Under the pieces are notes generated by a model. That model was given only the letters and a program-made list of their open reading frames with translations, did not search any database and was not told the origin of the DNA. From an uncultured Eubacteriales bacterium (GTDB lineage: Bacteria; Bacillota; Clostridia; Oscillospirales; Acutalibacteraceae), in the NCBI GenBank assembly GCA_934486705.1, contig CAKSQS010000002.1, positions 65,632-129,631 on the forward strand: a stretch of 64,000 nucleotides of DNA, written 5' to 3'. Of this stretch, positions 35,321-42,840 are shown in pieces (positions within the stretch are counted from its first letter, which is position 1; every line of letters begins with the position of its first letter). Made by a program: the position numbers and the translations under genes.

Positions 35321-36190
35321 GTGAAAAGCTTGCGCGCCCTTAACAGAAGCGGTAAGGTGAACCGCTCAAGGCTCGGAACGGCGGCGCTTTTTATTGTGCT
35401 GTTTTGCTTTGCCTGTGTTATGGCTTTTCCTATGGCGCTTATTATTGCAAATGCGTTTAAGCCGCAGGATGAGCTGTGGGTGTTCCCGCCGAGACTTATA
35501 CCGAATAATCCCACAGCCGAAAATTTCCGTAATATGTTTACGGTTATGTCAAACTCGCAGGTGCCGTTTTTAAGATACATTTTCAATACGGTTTTAATAA
35601 CCGCAACAGGCACTGTCGGTCATATAATCCTTTCATCAATGTGCGCCTTTCCTCTGGCAAAGAAGAAATTCCCCGGGCGTAACGTCATATTCAAAATTGT
35701 GGTGCTGGCGCTTATGTTCAACGCAACCGTTACCGCAATTCCGAATTTTCTTACAATGACCTGGCTGCACTGGATAAATACATATCTCTCGTTAATAGTT
35801 CCCGCGTTTGGTGCGCCTATCGGGCTATACCTTATGAAGCAGTTTATCGAGCAGCTGCCCGATTCTCTTTTGGAAGCGGCGCGTATAGACGGCGCAAGCC
35901 AGTGGCAGACCTTTTGGAAAATTGTCATGCCGAACGTAAAGGCGGCGTGGCTAACGCTGTTTTTGCTCTCCTTCCAGAGCCTTTGGGGAATAGGCGCTAC
36001 AAGCTATATTTACAAGGAAGAAATGAAAACCCTGCCCTATGCTTTGGGACAAATTTTGTCCGGCGGTATATCGCGCGCCGGCGTGGGGGCGGCAGTTTCG
36101 GTATTTATGCTTATTGTTCCGGTTATGATTTTCATTTTCAGCCAGAGCAACATTATTGAAACAATGGCGTCCTCCGGTATGAAGGAATAA
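35321..36190 (+). CDS. ABC sugar permease, MalG-like (pair 1)
   Basis: A 289-residue permease with six helices and the EAA motif EAARIDGASQWQTFWKIVMP. Translation starts at GTG 35321 immediately after the previous TGA, so the two are tightly coupled; GGTGGGA in the preceding gene serves as ribosome binding site. Partner of the MalF-like permease. It ends with the short cytoplasmic tail SSGMKE. Confidence 0.9.
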   Translation: MKSLRALNRSGKVNRSRLGTAALFIVLFCFACVMAFPMALIIANAFKPQDELWVFPPRLIPNNPTAENFRNMFTVMSNSQVPFLRYIFNTVLITATGTVGHIILSSMCAFPLAKKKFPGRNVIFKIVVLALMFNATVTAIPNFLTMTWLHWINTYLSLIVPAFGAPIGLYLMKQFIEQLPDSLLEAARIDGASQWQTFWKIVMPNVKAAWLTLFLLSFQSLWGIGATSYIYKEEMKTLPYALGQILSGGISRAGVGAAVSVFMLIVPVMIFIFSQSNIIETMASSGMKE

Positions 36191-36220
36191 CGCACGGCTT
36201 TACGCAGTAAGGAGTTATAA

Positions 36221-38299
36221 ATGAAAAAACGATATATAACACTCTTAATTATCGCAGTAATGGCTGTAATAATGCTTGCCCCTGCCGCGTCGGCGGCGGA
36301 TATAACGGAGGATCTGCCGTATTCTGCGTACTCCTATAATAATTCCGATAAGCCCGTTGCGCTTCCCGCACCGTATACGGTTACAAAAACGCTTATAGGC
36401 GAGGATATGGGAACCGCCCCGTTTACCGATTTAAACGATATTTTCTACGACGGAGCAGATACGGTTTATATCTGTGACAGCGGAAACAACAGAATTGTTA
36501 TAACCGATACGGACTTTAAAATTAAAAAAATTCTCTCTGATTTTGAAAACGGCGGAAATCGCGACGGTTTCAGCACCCCGGGAGGAATTTATGCAAACGA
36601 AAATCTGATTTACATTGCCGATACGGGCAATTCAAGGATAGCGGTATTTGATAAAAAGACCTTTAAGCTGAACAAAATAATTGAAAAGCCAGAAATACTT
36701 CTTTTGGGCGATGATTATACCTTCAGCCCTACTGATATAACGGTTGATAACGCCGGGCGCATTTATGTTATTGCCACGGGAATAAACCAGGGACTTATAT
36801 GCCTTGATGAAAACGGGAAATTCAGCACCTTTTCGGGCGCGCCGCAGGTTACGCCGAATATGGCGGAGCGGCTTTGGAGAAAATTCGCCACAAAAAAGCA
36901 GCTTGAACAAATGCAGCAATATGTGCCGACCGAGTATTCCGCCGCGCTTATTGATAAAAACGGCTTTATATATGCAGTGTCGCAAAGCTCGGTTGATACT
37001 CCGGTAGCAAAGCTTAACAGCGAAGGAAAAAATGTTCTGGTAAAGCCGAGCGCCGATTTTAAATACGGCGATCTGGCGTATGACAGCAAGGAAACACCGG
37101 GCTTTACAGATATAGCGTTGGATGAAAACCAATCGTATTTTTTGCTTGACTCAAAGCACGGCAAAATATATACCTATGCCCGCGACGGCTACTTAATGTA
37201 TGCCTTCGGTGGAAGCGGCTCGCAAAAGGGGCTTTTTCTCTCTGCCGGCGCTATTGAAATAATAAACGGCAAAATAGCCGTTGCCGACCGCATAAAGGGG
37301 TCTATTACACTGTTTGAGTGCACTCAGTTCGGCAAGAGCGTTAATCTTGCGCTGAAACAGTTTGACGACGGCGAGTACGAGGAAGCGGGAAAGACCTGGA
37401 AAAGCATTTCCGAAATGGCGTCGGGCTATATATTGGCGCAGGTAGGAATTGCGAAAACCGATATTCAGCACCGCGATTACCGCGCCGCTATGAAAAGGCT
37501 CAAACCCATAAATGAAAGGGAGCTGTATGCCGACGTTTTTGAACGTATGAGAGATGAGTTTATAAAGAATAATTTTTATAAGCTTATAGCGGCGGCTGTT
37601 GCGTCAGCAGCGGTGGCGGTGGTTATTAACAGGCTTTTGAAAAAATCCGAAGCGTATGACCGCATAAAGCAAAGCGATACGCTGAGCTATCTCAGATACA
37701 CGCGATATGTTATTTTCCACCCGTTTGACGGCTTTTGGGATATAAAGCGCGAAAAAAAGGGAAACGCCCGCACCGCCTTAATAATTTTAGCGCTGTTTAT
37801 TTTATGCTACGGCATTAGGGCGCAGTTCAGCGGATATGTTGTTACGGGCATTATAAGCAGCGAGGTAAACGCCCTTTACAGCATAGCTATGATTATTATT
37901 CCGCTCGGCTTTTGGGTGGTTTCAAATTGGTGCTTTACCGCCCTTATGGACGGCGAGGGGAATATGAAGGATATATTCACCGCCTCGTGCTACGCGTTGA
38001 CGCCGTATGTGCTGTTCAGCGTGCCTATGTTCATATTCTCGCATATTTTAACCTCATCCGAGGCGGCGTTTTATAATGTTGCCGATACCGTGTGCCTTAT
38101 ATGGGTGTTACTGCTGCTGTTTTTCGGTATGATGACGACCCACAGCTATTCGCTTTCAAAGTCGGTTCTTACCGCAGTGCTTACACTGGTGGGAATTTGC
38201 CTTATGATTTTTATTCTTCTGCTTATAACCAACGTTATGCAGCAGGTGATAGTGTATTTTTACAATATTTACAAGGAACTTTTGTTCCGCACTTATTAG
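36221..38299 (+). CDS. Beta-propeller/TPR protein with C-terminal Yip1-type membrane domain
   Basis: 692 residues. A signal peptide (1-25) precedes an extracellular NHL-type beta-propeller (about 60-370), with blades such as ADTVYICDSGNNRIVI, LIYIADTGNSRIAVF and VDNAGRIYVI. A short TPR-like helical part (about 378-440) and one transmembrane helix (about 450-470) follow. The end is a five-helix Yip1-like domain (about 500-692) with RYVIFHPFDGFWDIKREKKG as the entry motif. Similar proteins often sit beside ABC sugar permeases and DUF5696 genes in Firmicutes (recalled, not searched). A scaffold or regulator of the importer at the membrane is a reasonable guess; no enzyme motif is visible. Confidence 0.75.
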   Translation: MKKRYITLLIIAVMAVIMLAPAASAADITEDLPYSAYSYNNSDKPVALPAPYTVTKTLIGEDMGTAPFTDLNDIFYDGADTVYICDSGNNRIVITDTDFKIKKILSDFENGGNRDGFSTPGGIYANENLIYIADTGNSRIAVFDKKTFKLNKIIEKPEILLLGDDYTFSPTDITVDNAGRIYVIATGINQGLICLDENGKFSTFSGAPQVTPNMAERLWRKFATKKQLEQMQQYVPTEYSAALIDKNGFIYAVSQSSVDTPVAKLNSEGKNVLVKPSADFKYGDLAYDSKETPGFTDIALDENQSYFLLDSKHGKIYTYARDGYLMYAFGGSGSQKGLFLSAGAIEIINGKIAVADRIKGSITLFECTQFGKSVNLALKQFDDGEYEEAGKTWKSISEMASGYILAQVGIAKTDIQHRDYRAAMKRLKPINERELYADVFERMRDEFIKNNFYKLIAAAVASAAVAVVINRLLKKSEAYDRIKQSDTLSYLRYTRYVIFHPFDGFWDIKREKKGNARTALIILALFILCYGIRAQFSGYVVTGIISSEVNALYSIAMIIIPLGFWVVSNWCFTALMDGEGNMKDIFTASCYALTPYVLFSVPMFIFSHILTSSEAAFYNVADTVCLIWVLLLLFFGMMTTHSYSLSKSVLTAVLTLVGICLMIFILLLITNVMQQVIVYFYNIYKELLFRTY

Positions 38300-38326
38300 A
38301 GTCGGTATTATGGGAGGATTTCGTAA

Positions 38327-40885
38327 ATGGCAGAAATCAAAAGAGCGTCTTCGGTGTTTTTATGCCTTATTGTGCTTTTAAATTGCTTGGTCGGGTGCAC
38401 CGCCGAGAAAACGGCGGCTGTAAAAATGCCGGCGGAGACTTACGAAAACGACTCGGATTGGAGCACGGAGGACGGCGGGACGGTAACGCTTGAAAACGGC
38501 TCTGTAAGGCTTTGCTTTGATTGCTCCACAACGCATTTTACCGTTGAGGATTTAAGAAGCGGAAAGAGCTACTCCTCTGTGCCGGAAACGGGCGGCGGCT
38601 CGTTATCCGATGAAAATGCCGAAAGGCTGCGTTCAGAGCTTACGCTTACATATTATAAGCAGCAAAGCGAAGCGGAGCTTATGTATTCGGCAAAGGATTC
38701 GGTTGACGGCGGGAATTTCAGAGTCCTGAAAAGCGGCGACGCCGTAAGGGTATATTACAGCTTTGGCGAAAATACCGATAAATATTTTGCGCCGCGCGTT
38801 TTCAAAAAAGAGGATTTTGAAAAGCTTGTTTTAAGCAAGCTTGAAAATACGAACGAAAGGCGCAGAATATCCGGCTATTATAGGCTTTACGGTGATGATA
38901 AATCGGCAAGCGGGTATTCCGAAATGCTTGAAAAATATCCGTCCCTTAAGAAAAACAAGCTTTATATATTAGAGGCGGAGGATAACGAAAACGCCCTTTC
39001 GGAAATAACCGATTTTATGGCAAGGGTAGGCTACACGCGCGAGCAATACGATAAAATTGTAAAGGAACTGGATATAACCGTTTCAGGCGGCGAAAAGGCG
39101 GGCTTTACCATACCTGTGGAATACAGACTTTGCAGCGACGGCTTTACAGCTACGGTTCTTTCGGGTATGATTTCAGAAAACAGTGCGGAGTGTCGGCTGC
39201 AAAGCGTTGATTTTTTAGAGTATTTCGCGGCGTGCGGCAAGGACTCTGCAGGGTATTACGTGGTGCCTGACGGCTCGGGTACGCTGATAAAAATAAACGG
39301 CTCATATAAAACAGATTTTTCGCAAAGCTTTTACGGTACCGATTTTTCCACATTGGGGGAGGGCGGTAAAACATATCAGAATCTTATGCTGCCTATTTAC
39401 GGTATAAGTGAAAGCGACGGCGGAATATTGGCGATTGTTGAGTCTGCCGCCGAGGTTGCAAGGCTCAATATAAAAACCATAGGCAATTCAGCGCCCGCAA
39501 ACCATATATATACCGATTTTACACTGAAAGCGGTGGATGTTACAGATATAGGCGAGAAAACAAACGTGCCGGTTTATAATATTTTTTCAAATCACCGGCT
39601 GAAAATATCGCCGAAAATAAAATTTGTACTCCTGGAAAGCGGTAGGGCTGAATTTACCGATATGGCTGAATATTACAGAAATTACCTTTTGGAAAACAAG
39701 GGCATAAGCGAGCAGAAAACAGAAAATACGCTGCTGTACCTCGATTACCTTTGTATGATTTTAAAGCCTGCCTCGGTTATGGGCGTTTCCTACAATAAAA
39801 AAACAGTGCTTTCTACTGTAAGCGAGATCACCGAAACGGTGAAAAAGCTTATTGAGAGCGGTGTGAACGGTATTGCGGTAAGGCTTAGGGGCTACGGTGA
39901 CGGCGGGCTTACCAATAAGGCGTATAACCGCTTTGAAATTGACCCGAAGGTAGGCTCGGTAAAAGAGCTTGAAGCTCTTTCGGAAATTTTGAGGAAAAAC
40001 GGCGGGGAACTGTATTTGGACGCTGATTTTCAGTTTGTTTATTCCGGCGGAAACGGATTTTCAAAAAAGAACTCCGCCGCGCATTACCTTAACAGAGCGG
40101 TGGTTTATAACGGCGGGTACGATATAGTAACCGGAAAGCGCAATTCGCTTATGCTGCCCTGCTATTTCGTTTCCCCAACCGCTTATTCGGAGTATTCGCT
40201 GGGCTTTTTAAGGAGCGCCGAAAAGAAATTTTCAAAGGGGAAGCAGCCGAGTGTTTCCTTCGGCTCGGCGGGAAGATACCTCGGAAGCGACTACGCCACC
40301 AAAAATGATATGGACAGAGCCGAAAGCCTTTATTGCCTTAAAAACGCCCTGACCGAAACCGGAAAAACCGCAATGTTTGATAACGGAAACGCATATGTTC
40401 TGCCCTTTGCAAAGGCGCTTGTAAATGTTCCGCTTACCTCCTCGGCGGTTGATATGGAATATATGCGAATACCCCTTTATCAAATGATAATTCACGGCTT
40501 GATACCCTATTGCGGCGCGCCGCTTAACCTTGCCGCCGACCCCGAGCGCCATTACCTGCAAAGCGCCGAATACGGCGCGGCGCTGTCGGCAACGCTTATA
40601 ACGCGGGAAAATTCGCTGCTTACAGGCACGGATTACGAGTCGGTTTATTATTCGTTAAATGATTCGGAACAGCTTGATGGTCTTATAAGCAGGTATAAAA
40701 ATATGCGGGAATACCTGAAAAAGGTGAATAACGCCGCAATTACGGGTTATGAGAGGTTAGCCGAAAACCTTTACTGCACAAGGTATGCCAACGGCGTTAA
40801 GGTTTTGGTTAATTACGGCGAAACGGTTAAGGCTGCCTACGGCAGACAGGTAAAGGCAATGAGCTTTTCGGTTATCTACGAATAG
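38327..40885 (+). CDS. DUF5696-type lipoprotein
   Basis: An 852-residue protein with a lipobox (CLVGC, lipid on C24). The N-terminal half is beta-rich (VRLCFDCSTTHFTVEDLRSG, YYVVPDGSGTLIKING). Residues 470-800 look like an alpha/beta barrel, with VNGIAVRLRGYGDGG, NGGELYLDADFQFVY and LIPYCGAPLNLAADPERHYL. I recognise the pattern as the DUF5696 group that accompanies sugar ABC transporters, but no activity has been assigned to my knowledge. A barrel with Asp-rich strand ends (DADF) could be a surface glycoside hydrolase; this is inference. It follows the Yip1 protein by 27 nt with GGGAGG upstream of the ATG. Confidence 0.65.
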   Translation: MAEIKRASSVFLCLIVLLNCLVGCTAEKTAAVKMPAETYENDSDWSTEDGGTVTLENGSVRLCFDCSTTHFTVEDLRSGKSYSSVPETGGGSLSDENAERLRSELTLTYYKQQSEAELMYSAKDSVDGGNFRVLKSGDAVRVYYSFGENTDKYFAPRVFKKEDFEKLVLSKLENTNERRRISGYYRLYGDDKSASGYSEMLEKYPSLKKNKLYILEAEDNENALSEITDFMARVGYTREQYDKIVKELDITVSGGEKAGFTIPVEYRLCSDGFTATVLSGMISENSAECRLQSVDFLEYFAACGKDSAGYYVVPDGSGTLIKINGSYKTDFSQSFYGTDFSTLGEGGKTYQNLMLPIYGISESDGGILAIVESAAEVARLNIKTIGNSAPANHIYTDFTLKAVDVTDIGEKTNVPVYNIFSNHRLKISPKIKFVLLESGRAEFTDMAEYYRNYLLENKGISEQKTENTLLYLDYLCMILKPASVMGVSYNKKTVLSTVSEITETVKKLIESGVNGIAVRLRGYGDGGLTNKAYNRFEIDPKVGSVKELEALSEILRKNGGELYLDADFQFVYSGGNGFSKKNSAAHYLNRAVVYNGGYDIVTGKRNSLMLPCYFVSPTAYSEYSLGFLRSAEKKFSKGKQPSVSFGSAGRYLGSDYATKNDMDRAESLYCLKNALTETGKTAMFDNGNAYVLPFAKALVNVPLTSSAVDMEYMRIPLYQMIIHGLIPYCGAPLNLAADPERHYLQSAEYGAALSATLITRENSLLTGTDYESVYYSLNDSEQLDGLISRYKNMREYLKKVNNAAITGYERLAENLYCTRYANGVKVLVNYGETVKAAYGRQVKAMSFSVIYE

Positions 40886-40898
40886 GAGATGAATGAAA

Positions 40899-41816
40899 AT
40901 GAAATTTATAGGTCAGCTGTCCTTAAAGAAAAGACAGGCGGCGGCAGGGTATATTTTCATTATTACCCTGATTTTGGGTGTACTGTTTGTTTTCATTCCG
41001 AGTATTATTAAAACCCTGCGGTTTTCAATGAACGAGATAACCGTTACGGGCGAAGGCTATACGCTGGCGTATAAGGGCTTGGAATATTATACCGCCGCGC
41101 TTACAGAGGACGCGAATTTCATTCCGCTTTTACGCTCCGGTTTAACCTCGCTCATAATTGATATGGTGGTAATTCTGGTGTTCAGCCTTTTTATAGCAAG
41201 CCTTTTAAACCAAAGGTTTAAGGGCAGAATAGTTGCGAGAATTATATTCTTTATACCTGTAATTCTTTCAACCGGCGCAATAGTAGAGGCGGACAGCTCC
41301 ATTATGGGCTTCATAGAAAATACCGCTGTTGATACCGGAAACACGGTGGATCTTTCTGAATTTATGCAGTTCAGCGAGCTGCTTACCTCGCTGAATTTCA
41401 GCGAAACGCTCATAAATATAATTGTCGGTGCCGTATCGGGTATATATGACGTTGTGTGCGCCAGCGGAATACAAATATTTATACTTTTAGCGGGGCTGCA
41501 GGAAATTCCGGCGTCTCTTTACGAGGCGGCGGCAGTTGAGGGCTGCAGCGGCTGGGAATCGTTTTGGAAAATAACCTTTCCCATGATTTCCCCCCAAATA
41601 GCGGTTGCGGTTATTTACACAATAGTGGATTCCTGCTCTCAAAGCAGCCCGTTGTTTACATATATGCACGAGGTTGCTTTTAACCGCAATCAGTTCGGGC
41701 TTTCAACAGCTATGAGCATCATTTATCTGTTTTGCCTTGCAATAATTATTTCCGCGGTATTCTTTATACTGGCTAAATTTATTAAGAGCAAGTCGCAGAA
41801 CGACGGCATTATATAG
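40899..41816 (+). CDS. ABC sugar permease, MalF-like (pair 2)
   Basis: A 305-residue permease with six helices. The EAA loop is YEAAAVEGCSGWESFWKITF. Two ATGs are possible; 40899 is preferred because AGGAG lies 10 nt upstream, whereas 40893 is too close to it. An extended loop of about 60 residues between helices, including NTVDLSEFMQFSELLTS, is longer than in pair 1. It pairs with the gene that follows. Confidence 0.88.
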   Translation: MKFIGQLSLKKRQAAAGYIFIITLILGVLFVFIPSIIKTLRFSMNEITVTGEGYTLAYKGLEYYTAALTEDANFIPLLRSGLTSLIIDMVVILVFSLFIASLLNQRFKGRIVARIIFFIPVILSTGAIVEADSSIMGFIENTAVDTGNTVDLSEFMQFSELLTSLNFSETLINIIVGAVSGIYDVVCASGIQIFILLAGLQEIPASLYEAAAVEGCSGWESFWKITFPMISPQIAVAVIYTIVDSCSQSSPLFTYMHEVAFNRNQFGLSTAMSIIYLFCLAIIISAVFFILAKFIKSKSQNDGII

Positions 41817-41833
41817 AAAGCGGGTGGAAAATT

Positions 41834-42745
41834 ATGAATAAAAAAATCAATATGTCGCTATTGCGTAAAAAAGCCGCAATGGGCGTATACTCCGCGGTGA
41901 GGTTTTTAATAATATTCGGCTTGGGCTTTATAATTTTAAAGCCCATAATAAGCAAGCTGCTGCTTTCATTTATGAGCCCGGGGGATTTACTCGATAATAC
42001 CGTTTCTCAGATACCTAAGCATTGGTCGCTGTATTATTGGCGATTTGCCGCGAAAGGGCTGCATTTGCCGCAATCCTTAATAAATACGGTTTTGCTTTCC
42101 CTCAGCATTTCGCTTATACAGGTGGCTGTGTGCACGCTTATAGGCTTTGGTCTGGGGCGAATAAAATTCAAGGGCGCAAAGCCGGCTTTTATAGCGGTTA
42201 TAATTATTATGATGGTGCCGGCGCAAACCATAAATATTGCGCAGTATCTCACGTTTGTTTACTTTAAAATAGGCGGTATAACCCTTAACCTATCAGATAG
42301 CTTTTGGCCGCTTTATATTCTTTCGTTTACCGGGCTCGGCATAAAAGAGGGGCTTTACATATACCTTTTGAAGGAGCAATTTGCCGCAATGCCTAAGGAC
42401 CTTGAAGAGGCGGCATATATAGACGGCGCGGGAATTTTTTCAACATTTTTCAGGGTGATGATTCCAAACGCCGTAACAACCATGGCAACGGTTTTTCTGT
42501 TTTCATTTTGCTGGCAATGGACAGACACCGCTTATTCGGGGCTGTACTTCACAAACCTCAGGGTGCTTGCAAATTCAATTGCCGATGTTCAGATTAAATC
42601 CGGGCTTTCGTGGGATTCAGCCGGTACGCTGATTGCAAGAAACGCGGCAAGCTTAATAATAATGATACCTTTACTTATTCTGTTTATGTTCTGCCAACGC
42701 TTTTTTGTGCAGAGTATTTCTCACTCGGGACTTTCCAACGGCTAA
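41834..42745 (+). CDS. ABC sugar permease, MalG-like (pair 2)
   Basis: A 303-residue permease with six helices and the EAA motif EEAAYIDGAGIFSTFFRVMIP. It forms the second import channel with the previous gene. The receptor could be the lipoprotein at 24273 or the DUF5696 protein two genes upstream. No ATP-binding subunit is encoded nearby. Confidence 0.9.
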   Translation: MNKKINMSLLRKKAAMGVYSAVRFLIIFGLGFIILKPIISKLLLSFMSPGDLLDNTVSQIPKHWSLYYWRFAAKGLHLPQSLINTVLLSLSISLIQVAVCTLIGFGLGRIKFKGAKPAFIAVIIIMMVPAQTINIAQYLTFVYFKIGGITLNLSDSFWPLYILSFTGLGIKEGLYIYLLKEQFAAMPKDLEEAAYIDGAGIFSTFFRVMIPNAVTTMATVFLFSFCWQWTDTAYSGLYFTNLRVLANSIADVQIKSGLSWDSAGTLIARNAASLIIMIPLLILFMFCQRFFVQSISHSGLSNG

Positions 42746-42840
42746 GGTGTTTTAAGTGATGAGACAAACAGAACGGGTTTTAAGAACGGTTATATTCTTT
42801 TTGTATTGCCTGAACAATGTGATTTTTAGGAGTGTAAAAT

